A program made the position numbers and the translations under genes. From positions 654,257 through 718,256 of the forward strand of contig VSDK01021916.1 in the NCBI GenBank assembly GCA_009767595.1: a stretch of 64,000 nucleotides of DNA. The letters are read 5' to 3'. The notes below the pieces were generated by a model. The model saw only the letters and a program-made list of their open reading frames with translations. It was not told the DNA's origin and searched no databases. Source of the stretch: Symbiodinium kawagutii. Lineage: Eukaryota > Sar > Dinophyceae > Suessiales > Symbiodiniaceae. Positions 44,826-59,800 of this stretch are shown here, in pieces. How positions within the stretch are numbered: the stretch's first letter is position 1; each line of letters opens with the position of its first letter.

Positions 44826-47800
44826 GTCACACTGGCAGCATCGTGTCGGCAGCAACTGTGAGGCCTGGCAGGTCGTGGCTGGTGAAGGTGAGGTCATGGT
44901 CAACTACCGTGGAGAAGTACATGTTCCATGGTGCATTAAACCAAGGTCATGGTTAACAAGTGACTGCTGAACTACAGGTCATGATTACAGTATATAACCA
45001 AGGTCATTTTGAACAACTGGTTCATACATGATTGATAAATGGTCTATTGATGGTAAGTTGATGGCTCGGAAATGGTTTAGATGGTTCAGGGATGGTGGGT
45101 TGATGGTTGGCCAATGCTCAGTTGATGGTTGACGCAAGGGTCAACTGTGCTTCCATGATGCTCAGAGACGGTTGTTGTACTAGTGGATGTATATAGTGGT
45201 TTCTCAAAATATGGGACCCCCAAAATGGTTGGTTTAGTACTACTAAATAACTATAGATGGATGATTTAGGGGTACCCCTATTTTGAGAAAGCACCATATA
45301 GTACTGTAAATACATTAGAAAGTACACCAACGGTTGTGTTGATCAAATGCTATTTGTTGTTGAGTAAACCGGGTTTTAGTTCAGCAATTTTCAGCTGGGA
45401 GATCCAGTTGATCCATAGACCTTTCTATGCTGGTCAATCATCAGTCATGGCGAAAGTAGTGATGGTTTGTTTAACATCGATGTATAATTCGCAGAGGATA
45501 GCGTAATATTATCGTCACAAAGGGTTAATCTGCAACTTACTCGTTGGCTATAAGTCTGGGATTTCACCTAGCAGGAACATTTATCCTCCCAATGAGTTAT
45601 ACCAAGGAACATTATTTCAACCTCCAACTCCTCTGTGGAAATGGTGATTTTCCTCACGAAAGTTTGGTGCACCTTGGGAGAACCGCTACAACTATTTTCT
45701 GAATTCATAGCTAACAAGAAGTGCTCTTCTGCCAACATCAGCCAACCATATTTACTGGGTGGATTGGTTTTAAAACATGAAATCACGGTGTTTTGCCAGG
45801 ATGACATTGTCACATATCGCTTTTTCCAATGGAATTACTGCATGCGAGGGTACTGGAAACAAACCATTTGAGGGCATCGGTGAATTGCCTGCAAAAGCAG
45901 CAGGGTCGTCATTCTGCTTGGACTCTACCCCTTTGTCCAAGGTACTCGGCTTGTTGTTTGTGATCCCGCTGCTTTACCGATACCTCAATGCGCAGCTCTC
46001 GATGTTCGATGGTCTGCAAGTAGCAAGGGTTTCCAACGAGCTGACCTCGATGCTTTATCAGACGCTCAGCAACTGGATGAATGACCATCAAGGCACCACA
46101 CAGTTTTTGACAGGTGACTTTATCTATTTGTTGGTAGCTTTGTTTGGATGATGACGTATTGCACATACGAATAAATGGTTGATATATCTCGATATAGTTT
46201 CTATGTTTTTAGCGGTGTAGTTTTTATTGTCTTATTTGATCAGATATCCTGCTGTTTGCGACCATGTCTATACAATTGGTTTGCTATTCCGAACCATGCT
46301 CGTTGCTGGAAAAGAACGGTTACATTTGAAATCTTGAAACATTCATCACGGCACATCAGAAAATAGACGGGCGAACTTCATCCCTTGTAATCATGTTGGT
46401 CAGCTAAATCCTAAATGAATCAGGCCTTGCCGGGGGAACTCCGGGTTGCTTGGGCTCAGGAAGGCCTTGCGTCTGCCCATTGGAGCCAGCTACCATGGGC
46501 ACAAGGCTGATGAAGAGCTTACTGGTTGGCAGGTTGCCAAAGCTTTAGTGGAAGGCGCCTCGGTTTGAGCTCAGATCCTAGATTGGCCGCACATGTTTGG
46601 TCGGCAGACGTACGGCATACACGCCTGGGTTTGTCCAAAAGACCATGGAGAGTCAGCACTTGGTCACTTGCGAGGTAGCAGTGATTGACTATGAACATCC
46701 GGCTGTGGGTCAAAACCCCGTACCCCTGGTTCCCCAAACATTAACCAGGCTGTTTTCCCTATGAAATTGATGGTGAACTTATCCCCCATGAAATTGGTTG
46801 GTTAACTGCTTGACCCAGCTCGCCATCCATGAACAAAGCACCAAGCAGTTAACCACTAAGCAGTTAACCATTGGATGTGCCGTGGACCGTCACCACTTGG
46901 TCAGCAGTTGAGGCATTGCTCACGAGTGGCCCTTGTTGCTTCGGTCCTTGGCGCTGCTGACCGCTGCCCCGTGCATGGTGCCGCCGGGGGGTCAATGCCT
47001 GGGCGAACTGCACCTGTGCAACATGTAATCCCAAGGTTGCTTCGTGGATCTCAAAGTAATGCATATCTGGTTGGTGGTTTTAAACCATGGTTAATAATGG
47101 TTAATGATAGGTTAATGATAGGGGATAAGAACCAACTAATAATGGTGAAACAACTACTGGTTGGTGGTTTCAAACATTTTTTAGTTTCACTGGTAGTTAT
47201 TAACAATTGGTTGGTTGACTAATATTTTTCATAGTGGTTGAAACCACCAACCAGATATTTGATGATGTCATATGTTGACAAATGTTCTATATGTGTTTAT
47301 GAAGGGTTGGTTAGCAACACACACACACACACAGTTTCTGGGATGAGGTGTTGGTAGTTGTTCTGCTCATCTTGGCTGCATCGTGGGATTCGCAAGCATG
47401 TTGAGCTGGTACCTGGATGAACAGCGGGGGTGCTCATCTGCTTTCTCATTCGGACCCGTGGCCATACTCAAATGTGACAGTACGTTGCCCCCAAAACAGG
47501 CTCAATCGACCGACCACAGCAGTTTGAGGGAAGCAGTGCAACGCAGCTGGCCAGGCATGCATCCTGCTTTTACTCCTGGTGCTCCATTTGCGATTTGTGG
47601 GGCTTTTGGGATTTCTGCTTCTTTTTCCAGGTGCCATGCTGATACGTTGGTGCTCAGGTTGCATGCTTGATACTCATCAATTCTATGGATCAGAAATTTA
47701 GACCCCAAGCAATGGACGCCAATTGTCAGGTGTTGTGATGTGAGGTCAGATTTGTGAAGATTCACAGGGCGTAGAGATTTGATCCTTATGAGGTGGGAGT

Positions 47801-50800
47801 GATCACGAGTAATTAGTCAATGCATGGAGGTACTCAAAGGATGATCATCGCTGTTTTTGTCGATGCCATCTTTGATGGTCACACTCAAGTTGTTTGAGTG
47901 CAAGCAAAGCACACCCGCAGATGGGTTTGGAGGTGGTTGGGAGGCAGACACAAGGAGTTAGAACCCAGATATGTCAGCTTAAGGATCTCACCCCCCGAAA
48001 AGGGTGAAGCCGGGATGCAGGGAGGACATGACTGCAAAAGTGGAAAGGTCTAATGCCAGCATAACTTTTAGTGATTTTAGTTGACAAACAGTTTTTAGGT
48101 TTTTCATGACGCACTTCTTTTATCCATGCTTTGAACCATCACGAAATGTTGTCCATCATGATCGATCTCCATCCTTGAGCCCCAAGTGCCCATTCCTGTT
48201 TCATGGCGAACGATCAATTTGTTTCATGGACGTGATCCATGATGACTGGTGACGGGATGAACCATTGTCAGCAACTATCATGTGGGTCCAGGTCGCCATG
48301 GCGTACCTCTATGGTTGATTGGTTTGCCTATTAACAATTCCTAGAAACTTGGATGGTTAGTAGTTAGTACCACCATGGTTGTTGACAAGCTCATGTACTA
48401 CTGTACTACTGTCGACTGTGGCATGGTCCTCCTTCTGCTTGGTCTCACTTGCCCCGACCAATGGCAGGTGCCATGGTGGCGGGGCTTTTAGTGAAGATTG
48501 CCCTTTCGAGCCGCCGGAGCTACCAACACTGGCACCTGGGAGCAAAGTGTGAGATGGTCTTGACTCTTGACTTTGGTTTGCCCATCCTAAGATCTTGAGA
48601 GATCTTAAGAGTGCAAAACTCTTGTTTTTGGCAAACATTCATGTTAACCCGCAATGGATATACCCACAGGTTCCTCCCTTGTTAACCCTTGCAATAGGAT
48701 GGTGGTATATCACTGCCTCGAAGGATGGATCCCTGTAAGGTTACCACACGGCAAGGCCATGGGTCAAGCAGTTAACCAACCAATTTCATGGTGGCTAATA
48801 ACCAACCAACTATAGGGAAACTAATAGATAATGATGGGGGAACTAGGGGTACAGGATTTTGACCCACTGCCGCATACATGGCTATGGGTCAATATTAACC
48901 AACCAATAATGGGGGATGATAACCAACAATGATAAGGAAAACAAAGGTTAATGATAGGGGAACCAGGGGTACGGGGTTTTGACCCACAGCCACATGCATG
49001 AGTATTGAATTTCCAAAGATCGCCGCATGGTCACCAATCTGTTAGATACAGTAAGTGTGAAACTCCGAAGATCCTCTTTCTTTCCGGTAGGTTCTGTTCT
49101 CTTTTCAGAAGTTTACAAGGGCAATCACCAGAAGATTCGTTTGAACTCACATTTCAACATCAGCCAATTCTCTTGTGGTGGGCCCCGCTCGCAACGGTGG
49201 GACTGGAACGGAAGCTTCCAACATGTTCTCCAAGTGTAACTCTCAAAAGTTCACTCCATTTTTGCTGCCCCCTTGTTATACTCTAATTGCCTCGATGCCT
49301 GAGAGGAACCAATCAATCAACAAAAGTATTCTAATTATTATACAGGTAGAGATGCGCAGACATATTTCAGATACACATTTAGAAAATACTCCTTAGACAT
49401 GTATTACATATGAAATCAAATCGAAACAATATACATATTGAATGATCTTGCTGTATGTATTTTTGTTTTGTAAATCATGGCACAGACAGATACAGTAATG
49501 ATTTCTCTACCTAGCAATAATTATTCTCTACATATGGCGGTTTCTCAAAATAGGGGACCCCAAAACTGGTTGGTTTATTTCTATAGTTGGTTGATATATG
49601 TTGCTATTGGATGACTTGGAGGTACCCTAATTTTGAGAAACCATAGCTGGTGTATCCCCTACTATTGTTGCTTATTATACCCTATCATTAACCAGCAAAA
49701 CCAGCTAGTTGACCACTGGTTGGTTGGTGAACTGCGGCTGACCCGGTCGCTCGCCATATGATTTCTGTTGTGCAGCGTGACATCTCGCAGCGACTCACCG
49801 CATCGCAGCGCATCGACCCAGGCAATCGGAGCGTCAGAAGGTTCTGCGGCTGCGTGACGCCGACACCGGGGCGGAGGCCATCAAGGACGCTTGGGTGGGA
49901 CCTACCTACCATCCATGGTGACGTTGGTGGTGTTTGGCTTGACCGTTGGTGATTTCAACCATGGGAAATTGGTGGTTAGTAGTGGTCAACAATAGTTAAC
50001 AATAGTTAATACTGGTGATAATGCTTTACCATGATGGTTGGTGATTTCAACCATGCTTGATTACTGGCTGGTGGTTCGGAGGGAGCGATTTGGAGCGAGG
50101 GGTATCCCTGTAGCCCCTTGAACGGGGGAGCTAAGGAGCTACTGGGAGTGCCCTAACCAAATGATAGAGTAGTGGTTAATAGTGGTTAGTAGTGGTTCAT
50201 AGTAGTGAAAAATGATTACAATGCTTAATCACGATCATTACTGGTTTGTCCAAAGCCACGGCGGTACTAAGCATCCAAGTTCATAGCGATTATTCGTAGG
50301 AAAACTCACCAACTATGGGGGTACACCATGGTTTTGGACAATATATTGACAGTTTGACTGATCATCGTTATTCCTTATTGTCACACCGGCTATGAGACAG
50401 TAGACCTGACACGGAGTGTGATTCTTGCAATCATACTGTCACTATTCAGATTCCAGTACTACTCAGTACTCGTCTTAATGTTTTGCTGTCACTATCTTAA
50501 TTGTTCTTACTACTAATGTGTTCTATTACCATATACACATGAAACACGTGGTCATGGATGTACGTGTTTCGTCAAGCAGGGGTTTATTTCCATAATATAA
50601 CTTCCGGATGGGGCCACCCAAATATGGCTTCCGAAACACATGTTGTTCGCCGATCTTTATCAACCCCCTTTGACTAACAATCGTGATTGATAAATGCCCA
50701 CAACTCACAACTTCCGGGTATTTTGAAATATGTTTAAATCATTAAGTTCAATACCACTTTTGGTCAAGCGTTCACAACTTCCGGGCATTTCCTGGTTACC

Positions 50801-53800
50801 TACTTCGACGTGCATCCCCACTTAGCAACTGGTAACTATTCATGGCAGCAGGGGTCAGACGGTGAGTTCACCCACCTTATAGGGATTACCATGGTTATGT
50901 GACCCATGGTATGGCCACCTGGTTTCCCCGGTGATTCCCATGGCATGGCATGATCTTCCCTCGTTCCCTACCTGGTCGGCGAAAAATCATCCATCGTGAG
51001 GAGAGAATCCTGAGCGCAAGGCGGCGCCGGAGGGTCGATGGATCGTCTCAGGTGGATGGTGAAGAACCATGGGAAATGGGTTATTAATGATGGTTAAGTG
51101 ATGGTTATAACTGGTTATAACTGGTAAGCGATGGCTTATGATGGTAAATGCTGGTGTATAACTGGTTAAGTGATGGTAAATGCTGGTGTATAACTAATTA
51201 ATGTGATGGTTAATGAGGGTTTAGAACTGGTTAAGTGATGATTAATGATGGTTAAGGATGCTTGAAGCAATTAGCGGTACTAGTACTCCTGATTATCAAT
51301 GAACATTAACCATAGTATATAGATATTGGAAATCTATTCGTTGTGGTTGATGATGGTTGGTGATTTGATTCACAAGTGTTTCTTGATGTTCCACAGCATT
51401 AAAACATGGGTTATAGCCACGACCAACCACTCAATGATGGTTAATGATGGTTGAAATTGATGGCAATGATGGTGGATAATGGTTGATATGTATGATTGAT
51501 GATGGTGGAGAATGGTTGATATGTATGGTTGATGATGGTTCAGAATGGTTGATGATGATCCAACCTGGATGGTAGCAGCATTACGGGGTACGGAGTTTGG
51601 CATTTAGAGAGCCGGTGGAATGTGGCCCCCATCCCCCTGATTTGCATTCTCTTAATAAAAACGATCCGGGGGAAAAAAAAACACCGCAATACTGGGGTGT
51701 CAATCACCCAGGATCTTTTGCACGTATTCTTGCAAATTGTATACGTACTGATGTTCGCATGCAGTTCAATCTGTATGGTATATGCTCATGTACATATATT
51801 GATTTACATAAATCAATGAAAATATATATACAATTTTCTAAATCAATATCAAAATGTAGTACATAAACATAAATAGTTATATACTTTACACATTGTTTGC
51901 CCACATAACGGACATGCACATAAATATACATTGATTTTCTTAATTTAACATACTTGCATTTGCCCAAGCATAGCCTTTCACGATCGAACTTTCATGCGTA
52001 CATGGGCGGTGACTCTTCAAACATCAAATGCCCGGGTGCGCACGGCAGTGGGCTGCGAGGCATGGCGAGTTGGTGGCGAATCAATGGTACTCTGTGATGA
52101 TGGCACTGCTGGCTGGAACGCTTCATGCTATGGAGTCTTGGCCCAGCCAGAGACTAGCAGTGATGTTGGGATGATTCCTGAAGCAGAATTGATGCAAATG
52201 TGTTGCAATTCATATTGGAAACTAGATCTAATTGAATTGATGCAAATGTGTTGCAATTAATATTGGAAACTAGATCTAGATTTGATGCAAACTATAGTCA
52301 GTGATATCTGGATTTGATGCCAACTTGTCCCTGGAACAGTGCTATTTCAAGACAGAACATGATCTGGACATTGTTCCTAGCACGCTCAGACAACCCTTTG
52401 TTGTGGAATGTGCAGCATTTAGTTTGTCAACCAAAAGTGTAATGATGTCCAATGCTAGGCCATGAAATGCTGAAAACTTGCTGCTGGTTTGAGGTGTGGC
52501 TGGTGGTTGTGGCCAGTCTGTATTCGGCCACACGGAACGACCACATCTCTGCGCGGAACTTGTGGCTCATGTTACTTGACGTTACAGTCGTCAGTAGAAA
52601 CTCAACTTGAGAGTTGTGCTGTCATGGTAGGTAGCCTCTCTTGGGGCCAGAATGCCAATGGCTATTGAACATGTTCATTTACAGCTATGGGAATAGGTCA
52701 GGTCAACGGTCGACCCATGTTTTTCAGTCAACTGAACTTTAATTGAATCCAAAGTTTAGCCATCAATTAACAGCCATTCTTGGCTACCATGACTCGCCAA
52801 AGAATCATGATGCTTCTGCAAATGTATCGCTGCTTTCTGGGTCGTTTGAACTCAGCAGGGGCCGATAGCTTTAAGTTTTGCTGGCAGAATTCATGCCGGG
52901 TTTGGCTCAATCCCAACCGCTCTGAATGAAAAAAGCAGTTGGTTGAACCACCACCAAGGTTTGCATTTGCTTCCAGACATCCCCAGACAAAAAAAACAAA
53001 ACACGCGGTCCTTGAAATTTCAAGTCTACAAGTTTTTGTGAAAGAATTGCTGTCGGGACCAGCTGACTGCAGGAAGTTGTTTTTCAGCATGTGCCTAGCC
53101 GCTTCGGTCGGCAATGGAGAAAGATGGGTTTTTAGACGCCAAAACATGTGTTATGAGTTTACAAGCAAATGGTAAGAATTTATATTTTATTTTGATGTTT
53201 GTATAGAACTAATATTACGCACAGACGCCGTGGTTTGCCCTCTGGGCAAACCACGGCTGTTCCTATCAATTGAACGTTGCTCGAAGATCATTGAGAAACA
53301 CTGGCTATACGCAGTGATTTAGGGTTTTAGGGTTTAGGTTTTAGGGTTTAGGGTATTTAGGGTTTTAGCGTTTTAGGGTTTAGGGCTTAGGGCTTTTTGA
53401 TTCTCAGAGTTTCAAAACAACGGGCCTGGGTTTTGAACAGTTGACAAGACTAACTTCTGGGCAGGTCTTGTGCATCCGGGCAAACCATGGAGTCTTGCCG
53501 TAATACTAGATAGTATTAGCAATTATTAGTAGTTTTTATTCCCAATTCATTTGGAAGAGGGGCATTTATCCAAATGAGTTGTCCATTTCGAAAAAGTTGC
53601 ATACATTCGGAAGGGAAATCTTCGTACTAAATAGATTCCCCTACGTGAAGTTCAAGTCTAGGTCATCAAAGAGAGACCTCACCACTACCATGAGTATGAT
53701 CGTATCATTTATTGAATCGTGAACAAGCCACATGAACTAGCTACATGTGACGGATTTCCTGCCAATCGAGGTGTCCCTCTACCTGTTTGCTCTCACTGTT

Positions 53801-56800
53801 ATTTTGCTGAAGCTTTGCAATTAGTAAAACATGTTTATTCAACGCTTCTTACTATTCAGCACCATTAATCAACCATCATGAACCACTATTTGCCATGATT
53901 GATCATTGTACGAAGCATTGTTAAGCCCTATTGACTACCATCCACCGCCATGTGCTGTTGTCTTTTTTGTTGTCATTTTCAAAAGATCGGGATGCGAGGT
54001 TGCAGATGGTGACATCTCTGCAAGCATGTGCCTTGGCGACATCAACAATGTTTTTCTCACTTGCCTGGAAAGGTCTTCAGTGTTTATGATTTACAAAGTG
54101 GGCCCCAATTGTTTGCAGAGTTGGTGTTTGTCTAGAGTAATTACTAGTCATGTCAGATACAGCTTTTTAAATTGACAAACGGCCTAGAAACCGACTGATA
54201 ATCATGGTAAACAATTATCAAGCATACTTGACATTACTCAACCAGAGTTAGCCATAGTAAAATGGCTCAGCAACTAACTTCTTACTATTGTCCACTTGAT
54301 TCATTATGTGGCGGGACTCCTGAGAAAGGCCGCCGAATCCACTGTCCGATGGAAGGATGACACAAGGTATGCATTTGATTTGCGTGGTGACTCTGAATAT
54401 AGTTCACTATGCACATGAATTTGGATCTTATGCGCAAGTTGCACATAATTACGCTCGGTCATATATGTATGATACATGCAAGTGTCTAGCATGATTTGTA
54501 TTGACATACAAAATAGTTCTGCAACCATCCTGGAGTAGAATGTCCCAAGCATGTTTCATAGTTCAGTGACAAGCAGTTATTCTAGATATGAACACTGCCC
54601 ATCCCAAGACCAATCCCAATCCCTACCAGTTTGTGCCTTGCCAGTTCCAATGGAGTTATACCATGAGCAACTGGTAGCTGCCCAAGTCACAAGCGAAGTT
54701 CAACCATAACTGGTAGGTATCCAGTTATCCACTCAAGGCACACTGGTACCCAGCTGTTCTGTTCGCTCACCAAGCACCTTGTGGGCCCCCCAAGGGTCTC
54801 CTGGGGATGGTCGCGCACGGCCGGCACGGTCGTTGGTCGTTGGAGGCGGTGCGTTGATCTTCGCCGGTCTCCGCCGGGCCTGGACTTTACCGGGGGCGCT
54901 GAGGCGCCTGGAGACTGGGATCGCAGAGAGACGCTGCTCGTGGGAAGAATGGGTGATGATGATGTGGTGGTAGAGTTTGATAGGTAGATACACACAGATT
55001 TGTATATATATATATATTTATTTATTTATTCACTTACATTTGCACGAATATATCTGTGATACATATAACATGTATGAATGAGGCTATTTCGTTGCAAACA
55101 GCTGAAATCACACACACACACTAAGTCCAAATGACTTTGAGCCAAACGCTCATGCCACCTGTGAAAGACAGGCTGCTGAGGGTAGGTGTATCAGGGGACC
55201 CAGATGCGAATAGATATCGCCCAATTGCAATGCAAGGAAATCAAGCAGCTTGCATCAACTAACGAATTATACACTATTACTTAACTAACTTAAAAAGGCT
55301 TAACTTGACCATCACACAGCTAGCTTTCATACTTTGCAAAGTGACGGTAAGTTGAATGGTTACTTCACAATGGTTGATCTCAACTAATCATCAATGATGG
55401 TTCAAAGGGGTTGATGATTATTTGTTAGTTGATGTTTGGTGGTTGGTTGTAACCATTCAATAGCCATTCAATAACAAATTATAACGACCAATCAGTTGAG
55501 TTATTTGTTGGTTGATGATTCAAGGCGGGCTGCCAGCCAATCACTAGCACCCACAACCGACCGACAGCAAGTGGGTGAAAAGGATAGTTATGATGATTTT
55601 CATTTGGTGAATCGATGGTTGAGGTTGCTGATAAGCAACTGATGGTTAGGTGGTTAGCCAACGGTTTGTTCCGATCCAAGTAGAACACAATGCGTCAACG
55701 AAAAAGAAATGGTCATCACCCAAACAACCTCCAAACCTCCATGACCTTCGCATGATCTACAAGACAACTACATTTCAAATTACATGTGGCAGTGGGTCAA
55801 GTATTGTTTTCCCTATAAAATTGTTAGTTGTCATCCCTATCATTTGTTAATATTGACCCATAGCCATGTGTCACCAGGTGTCACCTTCCAAGATCTCCAA
55901 GCTGACCCCAGGGCACGCATCACCGGCGCTCAGGACTGTTTCCTGCAACATCCGGAGATGCCCCGCGACGTGGTGCGCCACCCTATAACGAGCACGGCGC
56001 CCACGGCACGGATTTCCGGCAGCTTCAGCTTCGAAGAGGGAGGCCGATGCTGGCGGGGGGGGGGTTTACGGCATGGCCAGTGGCTGGCTAGTTATCTGTC
56101 ATGGGTAAAAATAGGGGATGATGGCTAACAATTTGGGATGATAACTAACAATGATAGGAGGGGATAATGACCAACTATATGGCTATGAGTCAAGCAGTTC
56201 ACCAACAGTAATAGGGGATGATGCCCAAGAATTTCGTAGGGAAAACGATGGTTGATAGGGGAACCAGGGGGACTAAGGGTTTTGACCCACTGGCCAGTTA
56301 TCAATCATCAAAGGCGACAGTTTTGTCGGTGGTTTCTTGAAATGGTGGACGCACAAAGTTAGGGTTGGGTTTTTTCTTGTGATGGTGAATAGTGGATGAT
56401 TTGGGGATACCCCTTTTTTGAGAGACACCCGTATAAACCAACTAGTGTGGATAAAGCTAATAAACAACGGTGACAAGGATATACACAGCAATAATGAGGA
56501 TACAACAAACCAAGGTTGGGGATACATGTACCAAATATGACGAACACTTTCCCTCAGACTTTGGCATTTAGTGGATAGTTCAGAGTAGTAGCGGTATTGC
56601 AATACCATCGCCGCTCGCAGCAACTGTTTGTTCACTGATGTATCCAAGAAAACCATCATTAAACCATCACGAAACCACAATTGAAGCATCATGAACCACC
56701 ATTAATATCCATTAATCATCATTGACATTCATTGATTAGCTATCATTGACATTCATGAATTATGATTATACAACAATCCATAAACCATCATTTAACCATG

Positions 56801-59800
56801 GTTAACCATCAATGACCATCAATAAACCGTCATAAATCATCATTGAACCATTGTCAACCATTGCAAGACCACTAGAAAACCGCTCTAATTAACCATCAAT
56901 ACACCATCATTGAACCACCACCAACCATCATTCCATCATCACAAATCATAACAAAGTCATCATTAACATTCATTAACTATCAGTGTTTCACCATCATTGA
57001 AGCATCATCAAACCATCATTCAACCATCACTAACCATCATTGAATCATCATCAACCATCACTAAACCATCACTCAACCATGGTGAAACCATGCTTCACTG
57101 GTAATGTTGTTGTTTCTGATTAGTGTAACTTTCCCTAAAGTAATGAAAATAGGCATGAAACCAACAGGGGTAGATACAAGTATCAGAAACCAGCATTATA
57201 AAAACCAACAAACAATCCACAGAAACCAGCCATGGCATGTTGTGACCTCACCAGCTGGGTCCAGGACGACCAAAAACCACCACAGTTCACCCGGCTCCAC
57301 AGGGCCCTTGGTCCTCCACGACCTGGACCTGTCGCTGTCGGTTGGCGAAGTCGTGGTGCTGCTGGGGGACGCCGGCAGCGGCAAAAGCGCCCTGCTGATG
57401 GCCTTGATGGGGGCTGCTTGGCGGCCAGCCTTGGTTGGGGTCGGTTGGTTGGTTGGTTGGTTGGTTGGAGTTTTTTGGTTGGGTTGGTTGGTTGGGTTGG
57501 GTTGGGTTGGGTTGGCGATTGGGTTGGTGGTGATAGGGTTGTGAAGTGGTCCTTTCTGTGTTGACATGGTTGGTTCATGGTTGATTGATGGTCAATCATG
57601 GTCTGTGCAGCTGGGGGATACTTGGATGTGCAGCTGGGGCTGGGATATGACCGCAATATCCCTCTAAGGTGGGTGAACTCCAGTTGGTAGATGACTGTGC
57701 ACTTCCAAGGAAAATCAAAGAATGGGAGATGGGGACATACCAATATGCGGGCTGGGGCATCTATCCTGGGGGTAACACCAACCATCCCGAAGCGATGGCT
57801 CATTTGACTCGTTTGCGGCGAATATCAAGCGAATTTCCAGGCGACCACCAGGATTTAAGAACCATCAAACCACATACGTGGTAGATGGTAGACTTGGTTG
57901 GAACATTTTTCAAGGAAATGCCAGAAAATACCCAGCATTTTTGTTTTGAAAACCGGCTGTTTCAACAGCCTTAAGCTTAGAATTTGGAATCAGAAACTAT
58001 ACCCTATCAATTCACATATGGCTTACCATTTCTGGTGGTTATAACTATATACTTATACCCTTTATTATCCCTTATAAACCCATATTATCAACCAGAAGCT
58101 TGTTTTTGTCGCTGAATTTACTGCACCCAGCTGGTTGGTTCCACCACCAAGGAGCTGTTTCCCTGCGGCCTTGCGTATGTATCCTCCACCTCGAAAAGGT
58201 GGGAAGATGGATGTGATCCCGGTTGCGAAGTCATTTTCTGGGTGGTGGCTTCAAGCATTGTTTATTTTCCCTATTATTTATTAGGAAGTGATTGGTTGAC
58301 TAATATGTTTCATAGGGGTTGAAACCACCAACCAGTTTTGTTATTTCTGGTTGGTGCTTTTGAGGATATTCACCAACAAAAATGGTGAAACAACCAACCA
58401 GATTTCTCAGATTTCCATGAACCATCAAGTTATTTACATCCATGAGCCATCAAGCCTATCAAGGTTTAGTCATTGGTCACTTCCATGAACTGAACCATCA
58501 AGGCTTGGCGAGGCCTTTCAAATGTATTTCTGGGGTTGGAGTCCCATACCTTTGGAAAGGGGAAGGGGGAAAGTCAAGCAGACGATTCTTGGAGTTGCAT
58601 TCACCCGAAAGTGAGCAGTGTCAACCAAAGAGCTGACGCTTTGTTGAACTGGGGGATGTACTGTGTTTGGTAAGGGATCATATCCGATGGTTTGGGAAGA
58701 GGTGACCATGGTTTGGTTAAGGAACGACCCATGGCTGTTGCTGGTTGGTGGTTTGATCACCTCCGTGAAGAGTTGAGGGGAGAAATTTCTCAGGAATGGT
58801 AGCGCTTGGCTTCCGAATACATAGACCTTGGCATGAAAGGAAAGGCCCTCAAGTATATGACAAGCAACTATAGTATATGACAAGCAACTATAGATATACC
58901 AGCTTATAGGGCCCTTCTCAGCCGATTTCTCTTCTAGTTTTTTGATATCTCGATATTTTTTGATATGGTTTTGTCACTAAAAATGACATACTCCCAAAAC
59001 AGGTGGTTTCCCTAGCAACAATGGCTGTCCGTGCATGATGGAAGGTACCGGTACCGATTTTCGCAAGTCTGGAGTTGTGGTGCGAATTCGGTTGCCAGCA
59101 GGTGCTTCGTCAGAGGCGGTGCAGATGCTATGCTGGACTGGGATGCACGGGTCAATCGTTGATGCAGGTGATTTCATGTTCTTTGCTGTTGGTTGCTGGT
59201 TAAACTATAAGGTTAAGCGCCCATAAACACCCTCAATGTGAGGTCATTTGTTTAATACTATGTAGCAACACCTGATTGAACGGTGTCACCACAAGCATGA
59301 CTTGAGCCACCAGACCGAAACGATGGCCTAAAGCCTCTATCAACAGAAGTACGAAAATGAGTACGCTACATGTTACATATACATTATTTGTCAATTGGCA
59401 CACTATGAATTTCCATCACTGTACTGTGGGGGTTGTCGAATAGCAATCAATTGTATAGTATAGTTTCTCAAAATAGGGGACCCCCCAAATCATCCATTAA
59501 CCATTTCTAGTAGTAAACCAACCACAACTTTGGGGGTCCCCAAATTGGCTTGGGAAACCAGCATGTGTCACAAGTGTATCCAATTCACCATCAACCAACC
59601 AGCCATCATCCATGACCCATCCTCCACTCCTGGTGGTTTTCAGTTGGGTCGCTGCGGGGAGGACAGCAGGATCTATGACAATCCGGACGTCCCACCTGAG
59701 CTGTTGCTTTGGGACTACCATGGCGAGGTGGGACCATGCGGGACCGATGCGGGACACGTAGCTGTTGTTGATTTTGTCATAGGGGTTCTGTCGCATTGTT

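Noticed and set aside
47383-47670. 95-codon ORF over two ABC exons
   Set aside because: It reads through the intron between 47479 and 47547 and, in its second half, uses a frame that misses the hydrophobic TMD segment.
57183-57803. 206-codon minus-strand ORF
   Set aside because: Antisense of the Walker A exon and of the GGTTG repeat; proline/threonine runs come from the repeat.
59643-59680. GSLRGGQQ as an ABC signature motif
   Set aside because: The frame stops three codons later and needs a GA-type donor to be useful; left as a possibility only.
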